DNA of 64,000 nucleotides, taken from the NCBI RefSeq assembly GCF_900102925.1, contig NZ_FNKI01000001.1, positions 1,302,001-1,366,000 of the forward strand, read 5' to 3'. Positions 27,049 through 35,793 of this stretch are shown here, piece by piece. Origin of the DNA: Flagellimonas zhangzhouensis. GTDB taxonomy: Bacteria; Bacteroidota; Bacteroidia; Flavobacteriales; Flavobacteriaceae. The notes beneath the pieces were generated by a model that was not told where the DNA came from, searched no databases, and worked only from the letters and a program-made list of their open reading frames with translations. The number at the start of each line of letters is the position of its first letter. Position 1 is the stretch's first letter. The position numbers and the translations under genes are program-made.

Positions 27049-27779
27049 TGGAGCTAACCGCAATAATTGTCGAGGATGAGGCTAATAGTAGGGAAATACT
27101 CCGAAACTATTTGGCAAAGTATTGCAATGGGGTAAAATTGTTGGGAGAGGCCGCTGATATTGAACAGGGTTTGGCGCAAATTAAAAAGCATAATCCCGAT
27201 TTGGTTTTTTTGGATGTGGAAATGCCTTTTGGTAATGCTTTTGACCTATTGGATAAAATTCCAGAACGAAACTTTGAGACCATATTCGTGACCGCATACA
27301 ATCAATACGCCATTGATGCCTTGAATCACCATGCAGCTTATTATTTAATGAAGCCCATAAATATTGATGAATTGATCAAAGCGGTGGATTATGTAAAGGA
27401 CATCAAGGAAAAGGAAAATGCGTTAGAGGGACAAGTGCTTCAAACTGCACCAATTCGTGCAGAAGGAAAAATAACATTGCCCCAACAAGACGGATTTCAG
27501 GTATTGGAAGTGGGCGATATCTACTTTTGCAAGGCAGATGATAATTACACCGAAATTTATCTGGAAAAGAAAAAAATCGTGGTGAGCAAGACATTGAAAT
27601 ATTTTGAAGACGCCCTAAAACCCTATCCTTTTGCCCGAATTCACAAGTCCTATTTGGTCAATGTTTCCGAAGTGGTCAAATACAAAAAGGGCAAGGGAGG
27701 AAGTGTGATTTTGTCCAATGGTAAAGAACTTTCCGTTTCCGCATCCAAAAAGGCCGATTTACTCTCATTTTTTCAATAA
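27048..27779 (+). CDS. LytTR family response regulator
   Basis: A 243-residue response regulator: receiver domain at about 3-120 with the phospho-accepting D56 (DLVFLDVEMPFG), acidic D10/E11 and the conserved K in YYLMKPINI; then a LytTR DNA-binding domain at about 140-243 (ISFCKADDNYTEI-like IYFCKADDNYTEIYL, RIHKSYLVNVSEVVKYKKGKGG). It is the partner of the upstream TPR kinase, whose stop codon overlaps this start. LytTR regulators bind direct repeats upstream of targets; no obvious pair was seen near this operon. Confidence 0.94.
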   Translation: MELTAIIVEDEANSREILRNYLAKYCNGVKLLGEAADIEQGLAQIKKHNPDLVFLDVEMPFGNAFDLLDKIPERNFETIFVTAYNQYAIDALNHHAAYYLMKPINIDELIKAVDYVKDIKEKENALEGQVLQTAPIRAEGKITLPQQDGFQVLEVGDIYFCKADDNYTEIYLEKKKIVVSKTLKYFEDALKPYPFARIHKSYLVNVSEVVKYKKGKGGSVILSNGKELSVSASKKADLLSFFQ

Positions 27780-27835
27780 ATTGTCTTATCGTGGGCTGTC
27801 ATTAGTCCATTTTCAACTTTACAAAATCTATTAGA

Positions 27836-28351
27836 ATGATAATAAAATCCGTTAGGGGCAAAAGTCCAGAAATGGGAACCGATTGCTTTATTGCCGAAAA
27901 TGCAACCATTGTCGGTGAAGTGACTATGGGAGACCAATGCAGTGTATGGTTTAATGCGGTGGTGCGAGGTGATGTGCATTTTATAAAAATGGGAAATAAA
28001 GTAAATGTACAGGATGGTGCTGTGATTCATTGCACCTATGAAAAATCTCCGACCACCATCGGAAATAATGTTTCCATCGGCCATAATGCCATTGTTCACG
28101 GTTGTACCATAAAGGACAATGTTTTGGTAGGGATGGGAAGCATTATTATGGATGATTGTGTGGTGGAAAGCAATTCCATTATTGCGGCAGGAGCTGTGGT
28201 TACCAAAGGAACCCATGTGGAATCGGGCAGTATTTATGCTGGAATGCCCGCCAAGAAAATCAAGGACATTAGTCCCGAATTGAGTAAAGGGGAGATTGAC
28301 CGCATCGCCAACAATTATGTGAAATATTCGAGCTGGTTCAAAGAGGATTAA
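27836..28351 (+). CDS. Gamma carbonic anhydrase family protein
   Basis: A 171-residue left-handed beta-helix protein of the gamma carbonic anhydrase/YrdA/PaaY type. Hexapeptide repeats are visible (IAENATIVGEVTMGDQCSVW, VVRGDVHFIKMG). The three zinc-binding His positions are present in AVIHCTYE and GHNAIVHGC. Short relatives lack the catalytic acid loop of archaeal Cam, so activity as carbonic anhydrase is not certain. It is 56 bp after the response regulator and 105 bp before fabD. Confidence 0.92.
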   Translation: MIIKSVRGKSPEMGTDCFIAENATIVGEVTMGDQCSVWFNAVVRGDVHFIKMGNKVNVQDGAVIHCTYEKSPTTIGNNVSIGHNAIVHGCTIKDNVLVGMGSIIMDDCVVESNSIIAAGAVVTKGTHVESGSIYAGMPAKKIKDISPELSKGEIDRIANNYVKYSSWFKED

Positions 28352-28425
28352 ATAAAGCTTGCCAATCCAAGAATCAAAAAATCCAAACCTCTAACCATCG
28401 GACAATCCATAAATCTAATATTGCC

Positions 28426-28433
28426 TATTTTTG
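28426..28433 (+). promoter_or_regulatory. Candidate -7 element of fabD (TATTTTTG)
   Basis: TATTTTTG, 23 bp before the fabD ATG, fits TAnnTTTG. No clear TTTG at the -33 distance. The 105-bp gap before fabD supports a separate promoter. Confidence 0.4.
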
Positions 28434-28456
28434 TTCCACTTTAAAACTAAACTAAG

Positions 28457-29341
28457 ATGAAAGCATATATTTTTCCAGGACAAGGCGCGCAATTTTTAGG
28501 TATGGGATTAGATCTTTATGAAAACCATTCCGAAGCACAGGATTTGTTCGAAAAAGCTAACGAAATACTAGGATTTCCAATAACCGATATCATGTTCGAA
28601 GGTACGGCCGAAGACCTTAAACAAACAAAAGTGACCCAACCTGCCATTTTTCTGCATTCTGTGATATTGAGTAAAGTTTTGGGTGAAAGCTTTAAACCTG
28701 ATATGGTTGCAGGGCATTCGTTGGGGGAATTTTCTGCCTTGGTGGCCAATGGAACCCTAAACTTTGAGGATGGGTTAAAATTGGTTTCACAACGTGCACT
28801 TGCTATGCAAAAAGCCTGTGAAATTCAACCCAGTACTATGGCTGCCGTTTTGGGATTGGAAGATGATGTGGTGGAAAAATTATGTGCCGAGACTGAAGGA
28901 ATTGTTGTGCCTGCAAACTATAACTGCCCTGGGCAATTGGTGATTTCAGGAGAAGTGGACGCTGTGAATATTGCTTGCGAAAAAATGAAAGAAGCAGGGG
29001 CAAGAAGAGCCTTGCTATTGCCAGTTGGTGGGGCTTTTCACTCACCATTAATGGAACCCGCAAGAGAGGAATTGGCGGCCGCGATTGAAGCCACCGATTT
29101 TAAAGTTCCAAGTTGTCCCATTTATCAAAATGTAACCACTACGGCAGTGTCCAATGCAGAGGAAATCAAAAAGAATTTAATACTGCAATTGACTGCTCCC
29201 GTTAAGTGGACACAAAGCGTTCAACAAATGGTGAAAGATGGGGCTTCGGAATTTGTTGAAGTAGGGCCAGGTAAGGTTTTACAAGGGTTGGTGAAGAAAA
29301 TTCACAGAGAAGCCGAAACAAGCTCTGCAGAAATTTCGTAA
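28457..29341 (+). CDS. fabD: Malonyl CoA-acyl carrier protein transacylase
   Basis: A 294-residue FabD, which moves malonyl from CoA to ACP for fatty acid synthesis in the cytoplasm. Start motif YIFPGQGAQFLGMG, nucleophile elbow GHSLGEF with S88, the acyl-binding TQPAIF near 60-65, and catalytic H195 in GGAFHSPLM, then the C-terminal EVGPGKVLQGLVKKI. Full length. No other fab gene is adjacent, so it is a stand-alone unit, ended by two hairpins. Confidence 0.96.
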   Translation: MKAYIFPGQGAQFLGMGLDLYENHSEAQDLFEKANEILGFPITDIMFEGTAEDLKQTKVTQPAIFLHSVILSKVLGESFKPDMVAGHSLGEFSALVANGTLNFEDGLKLVSQRALAMQKACEIQPSTMAAVLGLEDDVVEKLCAETEGIVVPANYNCPGQLVISGEVDAVNIACEKMKEAGARRALLLPVGGAFHSPLMEPAREELAAAIEATDFKVPSCPIYQNVTTTAVSNAEEIKKNLILQLTAPVKWTQSVQQMVKDGASEFVEVGPGKVLQGLVKKIHREAETSSAEIS

Positions 29342-29411
29342 ACGGGCGAACCCGTTTATCCGAATAAACAGATATTTAAACTAATAGGCAAGGAACTTCC
29401 TTGCCTTTTTT
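29339..29411 (+). terminator. Double hairpin terminator after fabD
   Basis: First hairpin TAAACGGG (29339-29346) with CCCGTTTA (29351-29358) and a CGAA tetraloop, which includes the fabD stop codon; second hairpin GGCAAGGA (29387-29394) with TCCTTGCC (29398-29405) followed by T6. The second is a canonical intrinsic terminator. Confidence 0.8.
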
Positions 29412-29479
29412 GTATTATTGAAATCCCCAAATAACTAACTACAAGCAGGCAACAAAGAACATAACTGAAACGCACGAGA

Positions 29480-32400
29480 ATGCAATTAATGCTAAAATCA
29501 ACCTCTTTGGCACCAAGTTCCGCTATTGGTTCTGGCGGTCTTTGGTTTTTCTTATTTTTTCTTTTTGGATTTGTACTGGGGTATGGGCAAATCACGGTGG
29601 AATTTACACAGGCCGCAAGTTCAGATAATGAAGCTGGTGGTGGGAACTTTCCACAGATTGTTGTTACTGGAGAAATTTTGGCACCCGCTTCAATTGAAGT
29701 TTTTGATACAGGTTTGGGAACAGCAACATCTGGTGTGGATTATGGTTTTACATCTCCCCAGGTTATAGATTTCCCCGCAGGGAATTATTCGTCCGATGTA
29801 TTTGATTTATCGACTCTATCAATATCAAATGAGAACGTTGTTGAGCTTGACGAAACAATTGAGTTTGCCTTAGGTGATGCAACAGGAGATATTATTCCAG
29901 GGACTAATTCAACAACGGTCTATAGCATTTTAAATGATGATACAGGCGATGTGACTATATCCGCTACTGATGGCAGTGCGTCTGAAGTTGGTACGGATAC
30001 TGGTGCGTTTCAAGTTGATTTGGGGGCTGTTAATGGAACTGGTGGGGATATCACTGTCGATTTGAACATTGCCAATGCATCAACAGCTGATGAAATTACT
30101 GATTTTAATGCCCTTCCAACTTCCATAAATATTACCGCAGGCAATCAAACGGCCACTATATTGCTTACACCTGTTGACGATTCTGAAATAGAAGAACAGG
30201 AATTTGTGCGCCTTGAAATTACAGGAACAAGCAACGAAACCCTCTTTCCTTTAGGAAGTCCTACGTCGGCAGATGTGACCATTGATAGTGAGGATGTCGT
30301 AACAGTGAGTATTGCCAACGATACAAATGGGGCCGAAAACAATGGTGGGGGGCCACCTACAGATGGAGTTTTGATAGTTACCCAAACTTCGGTATCGCCT
30401 GTTGACACGGAAATAACGTATAGTGTTTCAGGAACAGCAACGGAAGGTGATGATTATTCAACCTTGTCCGGTACCCTAACCATTCCCCAAGGCGATACTT
30501 CGGCTGAAATTGGAATTAATGTTTTGGAGGATGTAATTGTTGAAGGGGATGAAACTGTAATAATTACTTTAACTGGAATTAGTAGTGGATTGGCCCAATT
30601 GGATGTGCCCGCAAATATTGAGGCGACAAACACTATTATTGATGACGATAATCCTACGGCAACACTAACCGCAACCGACGATACCGCGACTGAGACAGGC
30701 ACTACTACGGGTGAGTTCACTGTGAATTTGGATGCTACCAACATCAGCGGATCACCTTTGACAATTAACTACTCAGTTTCTGGAACAGCTACTTCTGGAG
30801 ACGATTTTATTGCGCTTACTGGTAGTGTGCAAATTGCCAACAATTCAAGTAGTGCTACAATCTTGCTTACGCCTATTGACGATACAGAGGTTGAAGTCGA
30901 TGAGACGGTAATCTTGAACCTTGAGGCTGGCACAGGATATTCGGTGGGCAATCCCGACGAGGCAACGGTGACCATAGTAAGTGAAGATATTCCAACCGCA
31001 ACGATTACCGCTACAGATAATACATCTACCGAGTCTGGAACCACCACAGGAGAATACACGGTAACCCTTGATGTTGCGAATATAAGCGGTTCACCTTTGG
31101 CGATAGATTACACGGTTTCAGGAACGGCTACTTCTGGAGATGATTTTATCGCATTGACTGGTACGGTTGAGATTGCTAACAATTCCAGTAGTGCCATGAT
31201 ACTTCTTACGCCTGTTAATGATACCGAAATTGAGATTGATGAAACTGTGGTCTTGACCCTAAATGCGGGCATTGGGTATACGGTTGGAAGTCCAAACAAC
31301 GCTACGGTGACCATAATCAGTGAGGACAGTCCAATTGCTACGATCACCGCAACGGATGATACTGCAACGGAATTGGGTACAACAGAAGGTATATTTACTG
31401 TGGATATAGGTTCGGTGAACAACACAGGTGCCACGTTGACTGTAAATTATTCTGTTTCGGGCGATGCCATCCCCGATGATGATTATGTGACATTGTCAGG
31501 GAGCGTAAATATTATTGATGGACAACAAACCGCAGTTATCGTTGTTGATCCCTTAGATGATGCATTGACCGAATTGGATGAAACGGTAATTGTTGCCCTT
31601 GAGGCAGGGTCGGGTTACACCATTGGTGCTCCAAATACAGCAACGGTCACAATTGAAAGTGAAGATGATGTTCCTCCAAGTGGATATACAGTAACCATTG
31701 ACCAAGACCCTATCAATCTTACCAACGATGAAAATGTAAGTTTTTCCCTGGCTAATGCGCCTACTTTTTTGACCACTTTTGATTATATTTTCACCAGTGA
31801 TGGAGATGGCAATGTGGCAGAAGTAACCGGTAATGGATTTGTACTTACTGCAAATAGAAATGTTTCGGGTATTGATTTAAGTAGCTTGCCAGATGGAGTG
31901 ATTACACTTTCTGTAATTATAAGCAATGCTTTGGGTACCGAAGGGCCCGCAACTACAGATACCGCAATAAAAAATACAGTTGTGCCAACTGGGTATAGTG
32001 TGTCCATCAATCAGAATCCGATTACTTCAAACAATGAGGATAACATAAGTTTCACCTTTTCAAACGCGGTTTTTGGAACTACCTATAACTATGTTTTCAG
32101 CAGCAGTGGTGGAGGTAGTAATGTAACAGGCACGGGAGGAATCACATCGCAATCACAACAGATAACAGGTGTAAATCTTAGTGGTTTGGGTGATGGAACC
32201 ATTACCTTGAGTGTGACATTGACCAACGATAATGGTGCTGGCCCAGTAGCGGTTGATGCTTCGACCAAATTTGTTGCTGTTCCGTCGGGATATAGTGTTT
32301 CCATAAACCAAGACCCTATCAACTCTGGAAATGACACCAATATTGGGTTCACATTTTCAGGGGCAGAAGTAGGTGCTGATTACGAATATAGTTTTAGTAG

Positions 32401-34801
32401 TGATGGAGGTGGTGCCCCAATTACGGGCTTGGGAACAATTTCAACTTCGAACCAGCAAATAACGGGAATTGATTTAAGTAATCTTGGAAACGGTACAATC
32501 ACGCTTTCCGTTGTGCTGTCAAACGTGAACGGAGATGGCGCAACAGCGATTGATAATGTGACAAAGGAAACTTGCTATGCGGGAACTACAGCTCCGAGCT
32601 TGGATGGTGGTGTGCCCACTGCATTTTGTGATGCCTTTAATCAAGATTTGGACTTTTATATTTCAAGTACAGCCCCTGCAGGAGCGGATTTAAGATGGAG
32701 CAACAATTCAGATATTTCTGTTAGTGCAGATTATTTGGGAGGAAGTGTGGTAAGCGCTCCTGGAACTTACTACGGTTTCTTTTATGATAGTTTGAACGAT
32801 TGTTTTAGTCCAGCGGTTTCCGTAACCTTAACCCAAAGTACAACTCCAAATGCAGGTACTGCAAACAATGTGGCTACCTGTAGCAATTCAAATGATGGAA
32901 TTACTATTGTGGATTTGGATACTACTTTAACTGGGGCAGATGCTGGAACATGGACATTGTTGACATCTCCAGCAGGAAATTCAATTTCCATCGATGGAAC
33001 TAATTCAGTTGATTTTAATGGCCAACCCGAAGGAAATTATCTTTTCAGATATACCACCACAGGGGCTGTAGCACCTTGCGCTAACCAATTTGTGGATGTA
33101 ACAGTTACGGTTAACGATTGTGCTGGTCCTTGTAATGCAGGGAACACAGCGCCTCAATTTAATGGTGATGATACTACCATTGAATTTTGCGATGTGGTAA
33201 ACACCGATCTAAGTAGCTATGTTTCTGGAACTGCTCCTACAGGGACCGTTTTAACTTGGAGTACAAGTGATATTCCAACCGATACGGGAGCCCATTTAAA
33301 TAGCAGTACAGTGGTAGAACCTGGAACCTATTACGGATTTTATTACGATGATGTAAATGATTGCGCCAGTCCTGTTTTGGATTTGACCTTGGTGCGTAAT
33401 TTCACGCCAGTAATTGAAACCACTATGGGCGATTCCAATTGTGGACCATCCATTTTAACATTAACCGCGACTGCAACTGTGGCCGATGAAAGTGTTATTA
33501 CCTATAATTGGTACGATGCAGCGACAGGAGGAAACTTAGTGGGTACGAGTGCTACTTTTACAACCAATACCCTATCCGAAACCACTTCTTTTTATGTATC
33601 GGCCTCTGCCAACGGATGCGAAACCGAGCGTGTAGAGGTTGTAGCAGAAATAAACGATTCACCCAATGTGGGAACACCGACCAATACCATTGCTTGTAAT
33701 GTAGTGGGTAATGGAGGTCCAAATAGTGTTGATTTGGATACCACCCTTTCTAGTGCAGATGCAGGCACATGGGCTATTTTTACCGACCCTTCTGAGGGAG
33801 CGTTGGTTGTTGATGCCGAAAACAATGTAGATTTTGCTGGATTGCCAGCAGGCAATTATGTGTTTGAATATACTACAACTGGAGCTGTGGCACCATGTAC
33901 AAATGCGACTGTACAAGTAACTATTTCTGTAAGTGATTGTATAACTGATACCGATGGGGATGGCCTTACCGATGGGGAAGAAGCCGACCTTGGAACCGAT
34001 CCAAACAATCCTGATACCGATGGTGATGGCTTGACCGACGGAGAAGAAGTATTGGTGATTGACAATCCCGATACAGTTGCTGTGCCTGAAAATGCAACAG
34101 ATCCATTGGATGCATGTGATCCTTTCTTAACGCCTGATTGTAATCCAGCGGATATCGATTTGGCAATTACGAAAGAGGTCAATAGGACTGAGGTACTTTT
34201 GAATCAAAATGTAACCTTTTCCATTACTGTGGAGAATACCACTTTGGATAGAGTGTTGGATGTTGTCGTGAGTGATGTCTTGGGCAATGGATTTGAATAT
34301 CAATCCCATTCCGCTTCAACTGGAACCTACGACCCGAATACTGGAGAATGGTTGATTGATGAGTTGGGGGCTGAAGAAATAGTCACTTTGGATATTACAG
34401 TTCAAGTCACTTTGGTGGAAACCCTTCAAAATACGGCAAGTTTGGTGTCGTCATTTCCAAATGATTTAGAGCCCAATAACAATACAGATTCAGCATCAGT
34501 TCAGGTAAATCGAAGCCAGTGTGAAGATATTGGAACAATCTGTACCATTTTCTCACCAAATAATGATGGCATTAACGATAGATTGACTTTGGTAGGTCAT
34601 GAACAGTTTCCTAATAATACCTTTGAGGTGTTTGATAGATACGGCAACAGTGTCTTCCAAATGAATGGATATGATAGTTCTTGGGACGGAACTGGTAAAA
34701 ATGGTGATTTGCCAAAAGGTACCTATTTCTATATTCTAGACCTAAATGGAGACGGAAGTGATGTGGTTAAAGGTTGGATTCAAATTGTAAGGGATAATTA
34801 A
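29480..34801 (+). CDS. Giant Calx-beta surface protein with T9SS type B sorting domain
   Basis: A 1773-residue secreted protein. N-terminal signal of unusual length (hydrophobic core near 22-37, ending in YGQ). Then about six Calx-beta-like domains (about 38-735) with the calcium motifs DDFIAL and EVDETVILNL; three related ~100-residue repeats beginning GYSVSINQ (about 735-1030); two or three Ig-like units with DLDTTL/GTYYGFYYD; two thrombospondin type 3 calcium repeats DTDGDGLTDGEE (about 1490-1520); a DUF11 domain (about 1555-1670); and a gliding-motility-associated C-terminal domain (FSPNNDGINDRL ... FEVFDRYGN ... GTYFYILDLNGDG), the type B sorting signal for type IX secretion. It is followed by PorP/SprF and OmpA genes, its likely secretion/attachment partners. 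Likely an adhesin. Confidence 0.9.
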   Translation: MQLMLKSTSLAPSSAIGSGGLWFFLFFLFGFVLGYGQITVEFTQAASSDNEAGGGNFPQIVVTGEILAPASIEVFDTGLGTATSGVDYGFTSPQVIDFPAGNYSSDVFDLSTLSISNENVVELDETIEFALGDATGDIIPGTNSTTVYSILNDDTGDVTISATDGSASEVGTDTGAFQVDLGAVNGTGGDITVDLNIANASTADEITDFNALPTSINITAGNQTATILLTPVDDSEIEEQEFVRLEITGTSNETLFPLGSPTSADVTIDSEDVVTVSIANDTNGAENNGGGPPTDGVLIVTQTSVSPVDTEITYSVSGTATEGDDYSTLSGTLTIPQGDTSAEIGINVLEDVIVEGDETVIITLTGISSGLAQLDVPANIEATNTIIDDDNPTATLTATDDTATETGTTTGEFTVNLDATNISGSPLTINYSVSGTATSGDDFIALTGSVQIANNSSSATILLTPIDDTEVEVDETVILNLEAGTGYSVGNPDEATVTIVSEDIPTATITATDNTSTESGTTTGEYTVTLDVANISGSPLAIDYTVSGTATSGDDFIALTGTVEIANNSSSAMILLTPVNDTEIEIDETVVLTLNAGIGYTVGSPNNATVTIISEDSPIATITATDDTATELGTTEGIFTVDIGSVNNTGATLTVNYSVSGDAIPDDDYVTLSGSVNIIDGQQTAVIVVDPLDDALTELDETVIVALEAGSGYTIGAPNTATVTIESEDDVPPSGYTVTIDQDPINLTNDENVSFSLANAPTFLTTFDYIFTSDGDGNVAEVTGNGFVLTANRNVSGIDLSSLPDGVITLSVIISNALGTEGPATTDTAIKNTVVPTGYSVSINQNPITSNNEDNISFTFSNAVFGTTYNYVFSSSGGGSNVTGTGGITSQSQQITGVNLSGLGDGTITLSVTLTNDNGAGPVAVDASTKFVAVPSGYSVSINQDPINSGNDTNIGFTFSGAEVGADYEYSFSSDGGGAPITGLGTISTSNQQITGIDLSNLGNGTITLSVVLSNVNGDGATAIDNVTKETCYAGTTAPSLDGGVPTAFCDAFNQDLDFYISSTAPAGADLRWSNNSDISVSADYLGGSVVSAPGTYYGFFYDSLNDCFSPAVSVTLTQSTTPNAGTANNVATCSNSNDGITIVDLDTTLTGADAGTWTLLTSPAGNSISIDGTNSVDFNGQPEGNYLFRYTTTGAVAPCANQFVDVTVTVNDCAGPCNAGNTAPQFNGDDTTIEFCDVVNTDLSSYVSGTAPTGTVLTWSTSDIPTDTGAHLNSSTVVEPGTYYGFYYDDVNDCASPVLDLTLVRNFTPVIETTMGDSNCGPSILTLTATATVADESVITYNWYDAATGGNLVGTSATFTTNTLSETTSFYVSASANGCETERVEVVAEINDSPNVGTPTNTIACNVVGNGGPNSVDLDTTLSSADAGTWAIFTDPSEGALVVDAENNVDFAGLPAGNYVFEYTTTGAVAPCTNATVQVTISVSDCITDTDGDGLTDGEEADLGTDPNNPDTDGDGLTDGEEVLVIDNPDTVAVPENATDPLDACDPFLTPDCNPADIDLAITKEVNRTEVLLNQNVTFSITVENTTLDRVLDVVVSDVLGNGFEYQSHSASTGTYDPNTGEWLIDELGAEEIVTLDITVQVTLVETLQNTASLVSSFPNDLEPNNNTDSASVQVNRSQCEDIGTICTIFSPNNDGINDRLTLVGHEQFPNNTFEVFDRYGNSVFQMNGYDSSWDGTGKNGDLPKGTYFYILDLNGDGSDVVKGWIQIVRDN
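30653..31669 (+). repeat. Three tandem 339-bp Calx-beta coding repeats
   Basis: Units start at 30653, 30992 and 31331, a 339-bp (113-codon) period. Units one and two are highly similar also at DNA level, for example FIALTGSVQIANNSSSATILL against FIALTGTVEIANNSSSAMILL in protein; unit three is more diverged. Such repeats allow copy number change by recombination. Confidence 0.8.
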
Positions 34802-34802
34802 A

Positions 34803-35792
34803 ATGAATAAAAACTTAGCATTGCGTACATATTATTTCATTTTGTTATTGCTTGTGGGTGGGATAAGTCTGTTGCATGCCCAGAAAGAACCTCAATATAC
34901 CCAGTACATGTATAATATTGGGAGTTTTAACCCCGCTTATGTAGGTACGGTGGAAAGTCCAGAAATTATAGGATTGTACCGTGCCCAATGGGTCGATATT
35001 CCAGGAGCACCGACAACAATCAGGGCTGGTGCCAATATTCCTTTCAGCAACAAAAAAATGGGATTGGGAATTAATATTGTCAGTGACGAACTTGGGCCAT
35101 CCAATCAAACGTATTTTGATATTGCTTATTCCTATCAAATTCAATTGTCGGAAGAAACAAAGTTGTCTTTTGGGTTGAATGCAGGGGGTAGCAACATTAA
35201 AATAGATTATTCCAAAGGAACATTTGAAGATCCTGCCGATCAGTCTATTCTAGGTGGGAGCTATTCCAATTTTTACCCAACTGTGGGTGCAGGATTGTTT
35301 ATGTACCACGAAGAAGAATGGTATTTAGGGCTTTCGGTTCCTAATTTCTTGACGAATGCACTTTATAATAATGAGGTGGCAACTATTGTGGAGGACAATA
35401 TGCAGGTAAATGCCATTGGTGGTTATGTATTTCAGTTGGGGGATAGAACCAAGTTCAAGCCAGCCTTTTTAATGAACTATTTACAAGGTTCACCAGTTAC
35501 GTTCAACCTATCCGCCAATTTTCAATTTATCGATGCCCTTACATTGGGAGCTTCCTATAGATTCGACAATGCGGTGAGTGCTTTGGCAGGTTTCCAGATT
35601 TCCAATGGCATGTTTATAGGGTATTCTTATGATTACAACACCAATGGTTTAGGTGAATACAGCGGCGGATCCCATGAAGCAATATTGAAATTCTACATTG
35701 GTAGAGGCGGATTTGGTTCGGGAACGAACAAAACCAAGGATAAGAAATCAAAAAACAAAGGCAAACAAATAGATTCCCCAAGATTTTTCTAA
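34803..35792 (+). CDS. PorP/SprF family type IX secretion outer-membrane protein
   Basis: A 329-residue PorP/SprF protein: signal peptide ending LLHAQ (about 1-26), then QYTQYMYNIGSFNPAYVGT, the family's opening motif, and a beta-barrel with KKMGLGINIVSDELGPSNQ and the closing GGSHEAILKFYI strand, plus a basic Lys-rich tail (about 310-325). SprF is needed for secretion of the SprB adhesin in Flavobacterium; by position directly (1 bp) after the adhesin gene this copy most probably serves the 1773-residue protein. The OmpA gene follows after 1 bp. Confidence 0.9.
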   Translation: MNKNLALRTYYFILLLLVGGISLLHAQKEPQYTQYMYNIGSFNPAYVGTVESPEIIGLYRAQWVDIPGAPTTIRAGANIPFSNKKMGLGINIVSDELGPSNQTYFDIAYSYQIQLSEETKLSFGLNAGGSNIKIDYSKGTFEDPADQSILGGSYSNFYPTVGAGLFMYHEEEWYLGLSVPNFLTNALYNNEVATIVEDNMQVNAIGGYVFQLGDRTKFKPAFLMNYLQGSPVTFNLSANFQFIDALTLGASYRFDNAVSALAGFQISNGMFIGYSYDYNTNGLGEYSGGSHEAILKFYIGRGGFGSGTNKTKDKKSKNKGKQIDSPRFF

Positions 35793-35793
35793 A

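Noticed and set aside
30653-32570. Repeated DNA that at first sight could be a CRISPR or satellite array
   Set aside because: The repeats are long (339 bp and about 300 bp), in frame and encode protein domains; there are no short direct repeats with unique spacers anywhere in the window.
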